64,000 nt of DNA from Tubulanus polymorphus (Eukaryota; Nemertea; Palaeonemertea; Tubulaniformes; Tubulanidae). Under the pieces are notes generated by a model. The model saw nothing but the letters and a program-made list of their open reading frames with translations. It was not told the DNA's origin and ran no database searches. Positions 29,901-41,900 of this stretch are shown here, piece by piece (position 1 is the stretch's first letter; the number at the start of each line of letters is the position of its first letter). The DNA is taken from the NCBI RefSeq assembly GCF_964204645.1, contig NC_134027.1, positions 3,894,485 through 3,958,484 of the forward strand. The letters are read 5' to 3'. Position numbers and translations under genes: made by a program.

Positions 29901-32299
29901 GCTTAGCTGGCCCAGTTATCGTATTAGCTAAGATATTTATCAACAAACTGTGGCTGACTGGAAAAGACTGGGATGACAGGTTATCAACAGAAGAAACGGG
30001 TGAGTGGGATGTCATTAGGTCAAATTTACGACAGACGAATGAAATCATAGTGCCGCGTTGGCTTGGTATGGACACCAATCAGAAGGTACATTTCATGGTA
30101 TTCTCCGATGCTGCTCCGAATGTAGCCATCGGCTGTGTGGTTTATGCAAAACAAGGTGGAAATGTACAGATTATAGGTTCTAAAAACAAAGTCGTGTCCA
30201 AAAACAAATCCGGATGGACTGTTCCAAAGTTGGAGCTCGAAGCGATGACTATGGCTGTCAAATATGTAAACACAGTCATAGACGCATATTCATCACAATT
30301 CAAAACAATTGAGGTAAGATATTTTACCGATTCAACTATAGCTCTGTGTTGGCTGAAATCAAACAAGGATTTGACCCAATTTGTAAAGAATCGAGTCGAA
30401 AAGATCAAGAATGGGAGCCTTGTGGATCGCTGGACGCATGTGGCTTCAGAACACAATCCGGCTGACATCATTTCTAGAGGCATGTCCTTTGACAATCTTA
30501 GAAGATCTATGTGGTTCACAGGCCCTCAGTGGATGCTAGCCTCTTTGGCCCCTCCCGTTGCTAATGAGGATATCGGGGTCACAATCCTCGCAGCAGCAAC
30601 AGAATACGAAAATGAATTCATCACTCGAGAAACGCAAGATTCCGACAAACAAGGTATTCACAACATTATTGATGTCAACGAATTCACTGATTGGACCAAG
30701 CTCATAAAGGTTATAGCGTTGGTCAAGCGAGCCTTTAAAAAAGGGCTAACACACAAACGATGTCAATTGTCTGCTGCTGACATGTACTCAGCTGAAATGA
30801 CACTGATACTTAGCCACCAACGTAGAACATACCCTGATGTTTTCAGATACATCGAAACAAACAAAGGTAAGTGCCCTGCTCTTGTTAGGCAGTTAGGTAT
30901 CGAAAAAGACAAACATGGTGGTTACCTTCGTTGTGTAGGTCGACTTAAGAATGCGAAACAGGTAAACCCACTTCTCATTTCACACAACTCATACCTAGCT
31001 ACGCTCATCATACGCCAATCTCACGAAAATGTCCTACACTACGGTGTTGGTATGACAATATGCGATGTTCGGAAGCGATATTGGATCTCGGCGGTCAGAT
31101 TCGTTGCCAAGAAAGTTCTCCATCGATGCGTAACATGCAAAAAGCTGTACGGTAAGCCCTATACCGCCCCTGACCCCCCACCTCTTCCGGACTTCAGGTT
31201 GACCAATTTCAGGCCTTTCTCCGCCACTGCCGTGGATTTCACTGGCCATTTGAATGTCCGGAAAGGGGTGACAGAGGTAGGTAAATGTTACATATGTTTG
31301 TACACGTGTTGTACAACCCGTGCGGTGCATTTAGAAGTGGTTAACGACCTGTCCGTAGATTCTTACATACGCTCGTTTCGACGTTTTTGTACGGCCTATT
31401 CGACTCCAAATATACTCTACAGCGATAATGCGAAAACCTTCGTCGCGGGGGAGGCCGAAATAAAGCGTTTATTTGAAATCGCAAATTCGTCTCAATCACA
31501 AAACCATTATGCTGAAAAGCGTGTTGCCTTCAAGTATGCTCCAGTCCAAGCCCCTTGGATGGCGGGAGTTCACGAACGGTGCGTAGGTACGATAAAACGA
31601 GCTGTCAAGAAAACGCTTAAGAATGCTCTCGTTACAATTGAAGAATTACAAACGCTTGTTAAGGAAATTCAGGCTATAGTAAATAATAGGCCCCTAACTT
31701 ACGTCGAAGAAAAAATTGACGAGCTAAAACCAGTCACTCCTAATTCGTTAATCTATGGACGTGACGTCGAGTTGATACCTAACGAAGAAATCGGGGAATC
31801 TGAAATATTTGATGCGGATTATTTGAACAACACGAGCATAACGTTGCAAAAGATGGCCTTTTATAGAGCCAAGCTCATTACTGATTTTCAAAACCGCTTT
31901 AAATCTGAGTACCTAGCGGTACTCCGCGAACGACATAGAACTGAAATTAAAAAGCGACATCACAAAAAGGCCACAATAAAAAACGGAGATGTGGTAGTGA
32001 TTAACGACAAAGACACTCCTCGTCACAAATGGAAACTCGGAATTATTACCGAAACCCTCGAAAGTAGTGACGGTGGTATCCGCGCGGCTAGGGTCAAAAC
32101 CATCAACGGAACAACTTGTCGAGCAGTGTCAAAATTATATCCACTTGAATTTAGTGTAGATGTGATTGTGAAACAAAACAAATCAGCAGCTGACAAACCC
32201 AAACCATTAAAAAGACCCTGTCGTGAAGCAGCACACAAAGCTCGAGCTAAGATTGCTCAACTGGCGACTGATAGTGATCATGATTCGGATTCGACTTAG
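26903..32299 (+). CDS. BEL/Pao gag-pol polyprotein (1798 aa)
   Basis: One uninterrupted frame for the whole replication machinery of the LTR element. Residues 1-120 are charged and partly coiled-coil; about 126-292 match the Pao gag region (DUF1759, with KLPVFDG and W-x-x-FW). Three Cys/His knuckles follow at about 332, 361 (canonical CX2CX4HX4C) and 380. The retropepsin-like protease has LLDNCSSMSYI at about 480. RT spans about 790-1000 with the catalytic YVDN box near 898. RNase H follows, with FSDAA, LELEAM, YFTDS and HNPAD. Integrase has an HHCC zinc-binding segment (HENVLHYG, later CVTC), then D near 1445, D near 1508 and E 50 residues on (APWMAGVHERC). The C-terminus holds the DUF5641-like GDVV-PR-W-LG and KLYPLEF signatures. 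I see no frameshift or premature stop. The start follows the leader by about 95 bp with no competing upstream ATG that fits. Confidence 0.96.
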   Translation: MTKIEQLIRKRESTIDAFDAEYSVILQIMQQSTVTEDQGTELEARLEELQDAHETRENVSNQIQEMIRNDDDYKNETKTSNARRSEERVKLLKTKRYIENHTKSKQPETSTVRVTDDNDHHQFTARLPKLKLPVFDGTYTQWTAFWETIECDVIAGKFSDITKFNYIVGQLRGSALEAVKGLFASGSNLETLTSILKDRFGQNRKIVRAHIQEIYDIPSTTSNYSGLSQFLNKINANVRSLKHLGVDVNACAPFIITSLEKKLPRNLLEKMGTCGQKDNFDLDKFINTYEECLDNLGENVSEKSLQYQHQYRNSRPGTATSLVSVTKQTQLKCTFCDGEHYPTNCQLPIEERLQRVIERRLCRNCLKPNHQAKDCQNRNRCKICKKTHHTSIHRDQHQQTVSGCTFVNQGHALDKIVQTSDINNVKSCEDMNFSIDFGKYALDTTNMVSNQNHDYQNEVVLLQTGQVSIEYHNHTLEANTLLDNCSSMSYIRSAVAKALKLVPSYQLSKKVNGFGGHSTKRVFDMAPIGIRTSDGVKFIDVAVTDEIIRPIYRHGWADCLKYEQISNANLADNFKSEVFVVDLLIGTAHHHLFLKNNLEDVPDGPQLQHTNLGSFVFGPLHRLLTPIDTNRSSTNAYTVSTLTDSSINNRELLDDQSIGDYLHQNIAEFPGDNTFDRESFITQYQGKIEYKHGCYWAPLPWKHEHDELGTNLEQCRARLFQITNRLQRTNRLDQYIKVMEEHRNRGTVSELPNPDSVKEGDCYYLPHFPVLKESNTTPLRIVFAANAGSPSLNDCLYEGPNMLIDLPTLIMKFRIGRIGLSADIAKAFLSVKLQEGDRRYVRFLWYKDNNPNNPIVPYQHNTVIFGSTASPFMLAAVLNKHLQLSDSWIAADMINRFYVDNLLTSVMSEVDALSYYQSSNKILNDAGFHLRQWASNSKQVSDAAKIDEIQYPTEEVSVLGMSWNTRTDLISLSQAQLVTTTTNTKRSVVSQTASVYDPLGLAGPVIVLAKIFINKLWLTGKDWDDRLSTEETGEWDVIRSNLRQTNEIIVPRWLGMDTNQKVHFMVFSDAAPNVAIGCVVYAKQGGNVQIIGSKNKVVSKNKSGWTVPKLELEAMTMAVKYVNTVIDAYSSQFKTIEVRYFTDSTIALCWLKSNKDLTQFVKNRVEKIKNGSLVDRWTHVASEHNPADIISRGMSFDNLRRSMWFTGPQWMLASLAPPVANEDIGVTILAAATEYENEFITRETQDSDKQGIHNIIDVNEFTDWTKLIKVIALVKRAFKKGLTHKRCQLSAADMYSAEMTLILSHQRRTYPDVFRYIETNKGKCPALVRQLGIEKDKHGGYLRCVGRLKNAKQVNPLLISHNSYLATLIIRQSHENVLHYGVGMTICDVRKRYWISAVRFVAKKVLHRCVTCKKLYGKPYTAPDPPPLPDFRLTNFRPFSATAVDFTGHLNVRKGVTEVGKCYICLYTCCTTRAVHLEVVNDLSVDSYIRSFRRFCTAYSTPNILYSDNAKTFVAGEAEIKRLFEIANSSQSQNHYAEKRVAFKYAPVQAPWMAGVHERCVGTIKRAVKKTLKNALVTIEELQTLVKEIQAIVNNRPLTYVEEKIDELKPVTPNSLIYGRDVELIPNEEIGESEIFDADYLNNTSITLQKMAFYRAKLITDFQNRFKSEYLAVLRERHRTEIKKRHHKKATIKNGDVVVINDKDTPRHKWKLGIITETLESSDGGIRAARVKTINGTTCRAVSKLYPLEFSVDVIVKQNKSAADKPKPLKRPCREAAHKARAKIAQLATDSDHDSDST

Positions 32300-32715
32300 T
32301 TGGGAATTTACATTCGAACGTGTTTAAGTTTACATAAAAATTCTTATGTTGAAAATTGTGTGCATCTCGTTCAATCTCGCATATATTTTAGTTTAGCGTA
32401 GATTAGTATTAGATTAAATAGTTTGTTATATGTTACATGTTCAAATGAAATCAAAGTGTATCGGTGATTACATATTCGTGGATTATTTCAACGCGCGCAG
32501 CCATGACCTATGGAATGGAACACAGTGACCTACAACCGTGGATAACTCATATCACCGGATGATATAAACATTAGTAATTTTAATCACGCCAGTAACTGTT
32601 TACGCGTTTACACCTGGAACTTTAATTGTTCAACTACAAATTGCATATGCGGATATTATAAAAAGACACTAGAACTGCGCTGCGACTATTTCATATCTTG
32701 TACCTATCTTCCGGC

Positions 32716-32724
32716 GGGGGAGGA
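32716..32724 (+). other. Polypurine tract
   Basis: GGGGGAGGA lies directly against the 3' LTR, the expected plus-strand primer. The stretch between the gag-pol stop (32299) and this tract has no open frame of note. Confidence 0.85.
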
Positions 32725-33001
32725 TGTCGGTGACGCCATTCAGTTTGACACAATTCTTTCTCTAGTTTATAGTTTGAACCGCTCTTATCAGTACACTTTC
32801 ATTCAGGCATTACGGTAATTCGACTCCCTTTAGATAAACGACTATTTCCAGGCATCACCCACGTCTCTCTTTCCTCTGCGCATGCGTATATAATCATAAC
32901 CTTATAGTTTTAGTAAAATAAATTCAGTTTATCATATGGAAATTCATGAGTTAGATCTGATCAATTAATAGTCGCCACTCGGACGGCCAGAGTCGACGAC
33001 A
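32725..33001 (+). repeat. 3' LTR of the BEL/Pao element
   Basis: 277 bp, reads identical to the 5' LTR; its AATAAA copy lies at 32917-32922 and would terminate the element's transcript. Confidence 0.97.
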
Positions 33002-33855
33002 ATTATTGTCATGTGTATATAATATATAAACATAGCTTCATTTTATCGCAAGATGTATTCCTTTCAGTGCGGCCCATAAGCATGACCTTATTTCAGCAAC
33101 AGCTCTGATTTCATGCAGCTCTGATTGGACTCGTTTACGTTCGGAATCATACAACATTGTTCGTACCCTTCGCTGATTCGCCGTTTTTAAAACAAATGTC
33201 ATTTGAAGGGCGTATTATTGACAAAACGTCGAAGCTTTAATTCACCATCATCTTCAATCTGAACATGTTTAAGTTGATCGTTTCCCACGTGAACTGGAAA
33301 TAGAGCGAAATCGCGATCATTGGTAATGGCTTTTTACTTGAGTGCTTCTCAATGAAATAGTCGTACGTTTTCCGTGTTCTGGAAGGTTTCCTCTCGTGAT
33401 TTGGTTCAAGGTCGATGTAATTGTACGGGTTGATTAATTGATATTCTTTCCCTTTTCATTGACACGTGTGATAAATTAACCATTTAATTGCTCATTTAAG
33501 CGACAGATTGCTCGTGAAAGGAAGATAACAAGATCAAGAAAGGCTATCAAATCAATCTTTGATTCTATTTAAAAAAGTACGCTTTCTTCTAACTATTGTC
33601 AGATACAATTTGTACACGTTTTCATATGGAATTTATATATGAATGTGCAAAAAATTCGATTTGTGACTAAACTTGAAAAAAGCATGGACCTCAAAAAGCA
33701 GAGCGATATGTATACAAAAGATATACACTGTTTTTCTGTGTATTCCTCTAAATGGAGGTAAAGACGAATCGCTCGGGCGTCGTGATGAGAGATATGAAGA
33801 CATTATCGTTTCAGCGAAAATTGTGATAGGATTTAATCCGAAACCCTTTAATTAA

Positions 33856-34145
33856 CCCTTTCAGTGCTGACACATCAATACCCTATAGTGCTGGAGATAA
33901 TTTGAAAATTTTGAAAAATTCCACCCTATTGTGTTGAATAACGGAATACCACTATAGTGCGTCATCTACACCGCAGCGCGGTGTATCGTTAGTAACTAGT
34001 ATTTCACTATGTTTGACAAGTGCTGCCATTTTTAAAGAGAGATAATTACTAATTACTAATTAAATCAATACACCGTAGTGCGGTGTACTCGCAAAATCCA
34101 TCATCGATTCATACACCGCACTGCGGTGTAGACGCACTGAAAGGT
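33856..34145. mobile_element. piggyBac-type MITE, 290 bp
   Basis: Flanked on both sides by TTAA (33852-33855 and 34146-34149), the piggyBac target site. Terminal inverted repeats are CCCTTTCAGTGC on the left and ACCTTTCAGTGC (reverse complement of the right end). Inside are three copies of a palindrome of the form TACACCGC-N3-5-GCGGTGTA, at about 33967, 34070 and 34112, and repeated CTATAGTGC strings. There is no coding capacity, so it is non-autonomous. Superfamily assignment rests on the TTAA target and the CCCTTT terminus. Confidence 0.75.
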
Positions 34146-34382
34146 TTAACTTTCTAAGTTACTGGGACAATAACATACGCGCATATCTAAAACCAAAAAG
34201 TCCATTAACGGGGGAAGTTGACAACCACACGTGAATCAGTGCAATAAGTGATGATACCGTTATCAACGATTAAAGTGTTTCAGCCTACGTACTTCTGAAA
34301 AATCTGTTATTAATAGCAACATGAATACTTTGATGATAATGATTTTGTATCTTAATATAGCGCAATATTTACCACGTAATAA

Positions 34383-34407
34383 TAAAGTGCACAATCTGTG
34401 CACTTTA
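34383..34407. repeat. Perfect hairpin, 11-bp arms
   Basis: TAAAGTGCACA and its exact reverse complement are separated by three bases. A related 13-mer (AAAGTGCACAATC) recurs at 40436-40448 without the second arm. Confidence 0.7.
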
Positions 34408-35964
34408 CGTAAAATGAAAATAGGTCGAAATCAAAAATTCTTTCATGGGAGCAATACTGAACATGAAAATTCCAATTGGATAAAAAGTTTAAAGGACATG
34501 TTTTCAAATTTGAATGAAATGATTCGACTGTGAGATTAGATCTTCGACACTTGCAATATGTCAATTTGTATCACTTCCTGAAAAAGATAGGGTTCCAGTG
34601 TAATTCCCATTCACACGTCGTACCCGTTCAAACATATTTAAGTCGCATGTGAAGGTACTATTTCGCAAAATCCTACAGTCATCTTGACGATCGATGATGA
34701 TTTTTCATAAAGATCGTTAAATTGGGGGGAAGCACGAAGAAAACGTTTGCAGACTTCAGATGACGTTGATGACAAGGGAATCTTAGTTACAGTGAGGTGC
34801 AATTAAGATTAGTTTTTAGTGGTTTTCCTGTTACGTTGAAGAACATTAATCAATCGATTAAGTTTGGGCTGTGTGGGTTGAGCCAGCTATCTTCAAATTC
34901 AAGTAACCTACAGAATACAATCACTAGAAATTCAATACAAACTGAAGTAGCGCATACGACATGATATTCTTTCTTCTCTAAGTCATTCTCATGGCAAACA
35001 AAAAGAATTGAATTTGAAAATTTTGCGGCCGTCTCGTTTTTGTTACGATCTTTAAATGTCATGTCTCTCAGTTTGACATTAAATCGCCCACCTATGTCTC
35101 TTACAGACGATGGAATCAGTAGGAGTTTCAGAAGTACAAGCCAATCATAAAACTTGGCTCAGTCGGTATTTTACAGCGTCACTCTGTGACTACCTTACGC
35201 AAGCATTGAACAAAGAAATACTTCCTTACAGAACAATAATTCATCTATCGTGGATGGATTTTTGTGGTAGCATTTCCTCCAATAATTGAAAGATGTTGAT
35301 AATTGATTCCAAGGTAAAACCTGTGTGAGTGTTCTACCTTAATCATAAGTGTTATATTTCGTATTCAACTGACATTCCCTCTCCGAGCCATGGTCGTAGT
35401 AGAAGCCCTTGATAAATCGCTGATTGATTACTTCTGTTACGGATGGGTGTCGGGTTTTTTTTATGACAAAAGCAATCTGCTAGCGACGGATAAGACGAGA
35501 GAAAAAACATCGAATAGTAAAAACACTCAGTTTAGCTTCATCGATTTCGGGCGACGTAACTACGTTTAACTGGGTTTCCATATACGCAGATGTCCGATTC
35601 GCCGTTGTAGCTAATTTTCATCAGCCTCAACTTATCTTCGATTGTTTGGATTGTGTTTCAGATTTCTTATATCATTATATACCGCAGTTATTTTACTAAG
35701 CAACCTGTACATTTGATAAATAGTATCACGGTCATGATTTTTCAGAGATATTCTTACAGGCGTTTCTCTCCAATGCAAACCTTCGATCAGAGAAAAGAAA
35801 AACATGAGAGCATGTTAGTGATTTTATGGTTTCGTTTACTTATACATCAATCGGGAACGAACTATGCATGAAAATGAATAACAACACAAGAAATACAGCG
35901 AAGCACATACGAACGGATGCCAGAACTAAACGGCGCACTTTCCACTACAAACGACAATAGATAA

Positions 35965-38900
35965 TCAAACCGATTCGGGTTGAATTAGTGAACATGCATT
36001 TTCATTCGTGTTACCAGCTGGACAGTAATGTTTCTTATGAGCTATGAAACTGGACACGTAAGTGAACGGAATTTCACATTCTTTACAGTAACGACCAGTT
36101 ATTTGATGTGAGAATGCTGCATGCGGCACGTGATCCACTGGTGGTGGATTAGCTGGACTCAAAGGTGCTTTCATATTGCCTAAAGATGGTGAAACACTTG
36201 AAGAACGAGATTTTGTCGTCTGACAATATTTAAAGCTGGATGGTTTATGCATTCTATCATCATCGTTTTTTAAACATTCGGCATTTTCTTGCTTTATGTT
36301 CGGTATTGTCACATTTCCGTCGATGCTATCGCCATCTATTGATATTTCGGGACTTTTAGTTTCCCTTTTTACGTCGGTTTCCGTGATCGGACAGTTTTCG
36401 GTATCGTTTCCCTGAACGGTGGTATTTGAGATGTCACCGACGGCTGATAGCTGACCTGTTGTATACCTACTGCCATCTTGTAAATTCAATTCTAAATTCG
36501 GATGTTTTTGACTCATGTGCTTGGAGAATTCTATTTGAGTGAACGCATCCGAAGGACAGAGATGACATTTGAACGCTTTTTCTTCCATATGTCGCTGCAT
36601 ATGACTTTCCAACTTAGCGTAATCGGCGAAGCCAGAGTTACATATGCCACAAACGAAAGGCGGTAGTTTTTCTGGTGTTGGCAGGTGCGGTTGCGGAGGT
36701 GATCGTTGGCGATCGTGGTCGATCGTTTCCAGGGCTCGGCGGTAACGAGATCGTCTACGTTTATAAGGTTCGTTCTTCAGACGAATTATTTCTGATTCTA
36801 GATCAGAATCGACGGCTATGTGAGTCGATGATGATACATCGTCTGTATCTTCCGACGTATCGAGTTTTAGTTCGATCATATCCATATCAGTGAACTCTTC
36901 ACCATTGTCAATATGCATTTTACCATGCATTCGCATACCTCGCACAGTATTACCGCGATATCCGCACAGTTTACACTTGTATCCTTTATTGCTGACGTGT
37001 TTCTTCACGTGGTCGCTATACGCACTTTCTTTGTGGGTTACAAAACTACAATGTGGGCATCTAAGCAAATTCCAGATACCGGTACCGTTTGCAGTTCGTG
37101 GACATAAGTGGACCTTGAGTAGTCGTGCAGTAGGATACTCCGTTGCGCAATGGGTGCATCTATAAACGGCTGAAGAACCCGCTGTATCTCCACCAGAGTC
37201 CGGGGACGGAGTTCCGTCGGTTGCATCACCATTACGGTCCTTCCCCCGATATGGGCAGTAGTATTTCTGATGAGCTTCTAGAGTACTTATCGAACTGAAA
37301 CGTATTTGACAAGGAGTGCAACCGAACTGTTGGTGAACAGGTGATGATGGCCCCGGTTCAGGGCTAGTCGGGTTGCACCGTTGTAGGGGTATATGCGAGC
37401 TGCTTGGTTCGTGAGAGAACTTAGATTTGTCAGCGTGGCATTCTGGGGATGGTAACGAAGGAATGTTGGCCTTGCTGGGTCTTCTACCGGAGCAGTAGTA
37501 TTGTTTATGAATGACATAATTCTCATGTTTGTAAAATACAATGTTACATTCAGCGCACATATTGAAATTTGAAAGACATCCCACTGCCGCCGAACTCTGA
37601 CCGATACCTACTAATTTTGGCGCTGTTAAATGCTGCATCAATGTGGGAACCTGAGACAGTAAAGTCGGCGAGATTGGAGAATTCATAACGGCGGTAGATG
37701 GCGGGGATTTTGTCATACCCGGTGATTTAGATTGATCCAGCGCATCAGTCGTGATATCAACACCATTCGGTGACGTAGGATCTAATTGTTCAGTTTTAAT
37801 CGTTATAGAGTCAACATTTTCAGACCGCGATCCTCTGTTCTCCGTCGATCGCTTTTCGGTTTCTTTCTTCATGCTCAAATCGAGTGGTTGTTCGGACGGT
37901 AAAACGCGCGATGGTCGTCCTACTGAGAGTAACTGCTGGTGAGCGGGATGCATCACCGGACCAGCGATCACCGGCTGCATGATGACGGTCGGTACGGTGA
38001 ACGCGACGCTTCCAGTGCCGTCCGGAGACACGATAGGAGCCGCGAATACGACCTGCTGGGCGCCATTTGCAGACGCCGACACGGTGTACGGAACGACGAT
38101 CTGACGAGGTGGTAGCTGCGGGACGGCACCGAGAGGGATCGAGCCGGGACTCGCAGACGCTGTATTCTTAACGGTCGGTTCTTTGTCAACGTTAATCTCT
38201 TCGCTTTCATCGTCTGATACGGAACCAGGCTCGACCACATCTAAAACCTTCACGTTTTGTCTCTTTCCGCAATAATATTCCTTGTGGCCGAGATACGTTT
38301 TCACCGAAGAGAAATGAATATTACAACGTTCGCAATACGAGTTCTTCTTAATTTCGTTACTAGGTGATGCCAATGATTCGGGAGACTTTGATATTTGAGT
38401 ATTTTCAGTTTTTGAAGGTGGTGTATGGGTATTAACGATGTGAATCCGTATTTTTGCCGGATCGTGAGACTTGAACGAACAATGCGAGCAGCGCAATTTC
38501 GGTGGACTATCAACCCTAGATTTCGCTAACGGGAGGCTATCTTCGCAATTACTAAAATCTGCCTTATCCTCGTCACTATCTCGTGACACCCGCGAACGCT
38601 TAACGCTATGGCAGCCATCTATCGTATCTACAATTGATGATTAAACCAAATTTTTAGCTGTAGATTCAAACGAGATTAAGATGAAAATTCTTCTCATATT
38701 TCTGTTTTATACTTACCGATATTCGATTCATCGGATTCGCGTTTAACAGGTTTAGTAGTAATCGGGGATACCGGTTCAGCAATGCCGCTTTCTGATCGTC
38801 TCTTCGAGCAGTAATACGCTGTGTGAGCGCTCAGAGTACTAGGACTGCTGAACCTTACACCACATTCACGACACACGAAAATCAACGCTGAAATTTTTTT

Positions 38901-41900
38901 AGAATATTCTATAAAAACAAAACAGGAAAATGGAATTCGGAATATACTGGATGATGTCTACTTACGATGTGACTTTGAGCTATGCAGCTTTGATTGAAAA
39001 CCAGGAACTGAACGTTGTCCAACAGTCGACTCTAGTTTCATCCCGTCTTGGACCATTTCGCTTGATAGTGACGTCACACCGGCATCCGCCGCTTCCGTCG
39101 ATGGTACTGATTGAGCAGTAACCTCACTTGGAGAAGCGTCTATATTTTCATCTGGTTCCTCGATGGCCAACTCGAATACGGCTACTAGTGAAGTATCTGG
39201 CGGTATTTCGCTCGTAATTTCACATGATATATTCCTACCTACGATAAAAAGTATTCCAGATTATATACTGGGACCTGAGTGGAGTATAATCGTAAAATGT
39301 CCAAAAACCAGGAAATATGTATATCTAAGTCAACAGGTTTATGGGGTTTGCCAACATAAAAATACTTGAGCCAAGCATTTTGTTATCTTATCTTTTAAAG
39401 CTGGTACAAAGGGGCCCGCGTTACAGTTTCGCGGAGTGTTTGCAAATCAAATGGAATTGATGATAAAGGAGCATATATACAACGACAAGTTGTACGAGAT
39501 GAAAAGGAACTTTATTTGGTCAATAGTCTAATCTGACTCATCGATGGATTGAGAGGAAAAATGTGTGTTGTAGAACGCAGCACCAGGGGAGGTAGAGTCG
39601 TCTTCCGGGCTGAGACATGGGGACTCATCTCTGTTTTTTAGTTCATTGCACAGCAAGCGGTCACTATTTATCTCGGTGCTGGGGTCGTATTTTCACTAGC
39701 TCCGCCAAACTGATGATAGATCACGATCAGGAAGTTTTAGATAACAAACCGCAAACTATCATTAAACGGGTCTGGAATCCATTTCCGATACTGTAATAAT
39801 TATGTTCCCATATAAGCCTTCGTATGTTTATTCGAACATCGGAAGTTCGAAAACCTAATTCGGAGATCGTGTAAAAGGTCTTTCCCTGAGACATGTATAC
39901 ATCATCGATCTTAACGACCAAAGCCTTGCTTGTGACCACGAGTCCAATTTGTAGCATAGATACGAGTATTAATAAATCTGACTTTGATTTCCTAAAACGT
40001 TGATGGTTAATTAGTATCGTAGTGATTCTATGATGACTAGCTCGTGCAGTTATTCTCGTAATTTACATTTTTGCGATGATAGCGTTATCAATTATGCGCA
40101 ATTTCAAATTGAATCAATTCCAGATCACATTTCTAATCGGTAACGAATGTTCACGTACAACATATCGCTGGCTTCCGAAAAAAATGAGATAAAACATAAA
40201 CTATTTTATCGCGTTTGGATCGAATGTTGTCTTTGCTTATCGCTGTATGTCATCGCAACGTACTACCATCCATCTCAGGAAACAGAAGTTTGGATAGTAA
40301 AAAAAGGTATCAATGTTTACCGAGCCTACACGACGCCGAAATAGTACATCAAATTCGATGCGTGTCAGAGATATTGGAATATATGAATATCGTTATTATT
40401 CTGTCGTTTGGAAATACGCCTTTGCATTAACCATAAAAGTGCACAATCGGTTATCATATCTTTGAAAGAAAATTTAGAAAATTTTTAACGTTCAAGGTTC
40501 AACAATTTATTTGACGAACTGTCGTTCTTTGTCTGGATTAATTCAAACATTGTCCTAACCGCAATATGAATACGTGTGACCGATCACAGAAATATTCATG
40601 AAAGTACAAACTACGCCTCTACACCTAAACAACCTAAACCTTTCTGACACGTCAAGTTCGATCAATCCGTTCTTTCTTATTTTTAATCTCATCTTTTTAC
40701 GGTAATGAATGGAAAAACCTTGAGAGTATGTATATAACACGTTACCTGTGAAGCGTATTAAAGAGTTCGAGTCATCTTCTTCCTTAACTCCTGATTTTCG
40801 GACGAGTTTAAGCCAAGCCCCGCTCTCAGATGCGACCAGTAAACCTTTACCAATACCGTCTGAGACCTGCAAACACAATTGACAGAGACGCGATTCGGTT
40901 TATTTGTCGTGGACGTTTTTATTCTGAATATACAATGTAACCGCAAGATATGTTGACTTGACGCGGTTCTAAAGTTCGAATTTTTTTCGGATCAGGGCAG
41001 ATCTCTGATTGTCGAAGATAGCATACATTTTTGAGGGATAAGATTTGGTTTTTGACCTCATCTGAAGACGTTGTCCAACCGACGATTGACTCGAGACAAT
41101 AATGTCTTCTTTCGGCTGTTTTCGACTAGAGTCCAAAGTATCGGGAGCCTGTCGACTAAAGTCTAGCGGATATCCAATAATAGTAAGATAAAATATATAT
41201 TAAGTAAATTAAGTTCTAGCGATAACGTCAAAGATCATTATCGTCCGGTGAAGATCATCGAGATAGGACCAGTATCAACAATCCAAATTTCACGAATCAT
41301 TTTTAATATCAATATCAAGGACGATAAGTCCATGTTCAAAGTCATGTATACTAACTTCAAGTGAATCACCGTGAATACTGCCCCGTTGACCCTTTATAAT
41401 ACATTAGCATGCGAAAAATAGCATTTAACACACATCCCATAGAATGATGAAGAGCAAATGGATTAACATAGATTTATCAAACTTTAAAACACAAAGAATA
41501 TTTCATTTTTATTTTTTATTCTCTAAGACACTGTCTCACCACCCACATTGTACACAATTATTCATAGAGAAGATAAGTTAATTCGAAATTGTCAATGATA
41601 TTGTAAACATTGACGAAGTAGATATATTTCCTTAACTTGATTTATGTCTATTGTTTATTCATAAGACATCTGCAATCAATGATTCATGTTCCCAATATGA
41701 CAAAATTAATTGAAATTCGAAAATAGAAAGTTTCATGGGCAGGGAAATCTCAGAATCAGTATCACTTATCAGTATCACTACCTTGTTCATATTTTTCATT
41801 TTTCATGACTTTATTTTTTTCAAACAAAAAATTAAGATTAAGAATGGAATTGATGATAATTTCAAGTAGTAATCAACCTTTTTTGTAATGATAGAATTGT

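Larger units (their letters stand above)
26506..33006 (+). mobile_element. Full-length BEL/Pao LTR retrotransposon
   Basis: The element proper is 26511-33001 (6491 bp), flanked by the 5-bp target duplication ATTAT (26506-26510 and 33002-33006). Order: 277-bp 5' LTR, tRNA primer-binding site one base after it, a short leader, a single gag-pol frame (26903-32299), about 415 bp of untranslated sequence, a polypurine tract, and a 277-bp 3' LTR. The LTRs begin TG, end CA, and read as identical base for base. The domain order gag, protease, RT, RNase H, integrase with a C-terminal DUF5641-like segment is the BEL/Pao arrangement. No envelope-like frame is present. Identical LTRs and an unbroken frame indicate very recent insertion and probable autonomy; activity is inference. 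Confidence 0.97.
33007..35964. other. Intergenic stretch between retrotransposon and FOG 3' end
   Basis: Contains the MITE at 33856-34145 and a perfect hairpin at 34383-34407. No coding exon was recognised. The right part presumably includes the FOG 3' UTR (minus strand), but I could not place its polyadenylation signal. Confidence 0.5.

Noticed and set aside
28321-32238. Several minus-strand frames inside gag-pol
   Set aside because: Shadows of the plus-strand retrotransposon frame.
39727-39957. 76-codon minus frame in FOG intron 3
   Set aside because: The flanking exons join in phase without it, and it matches nothing in FOG proteins.
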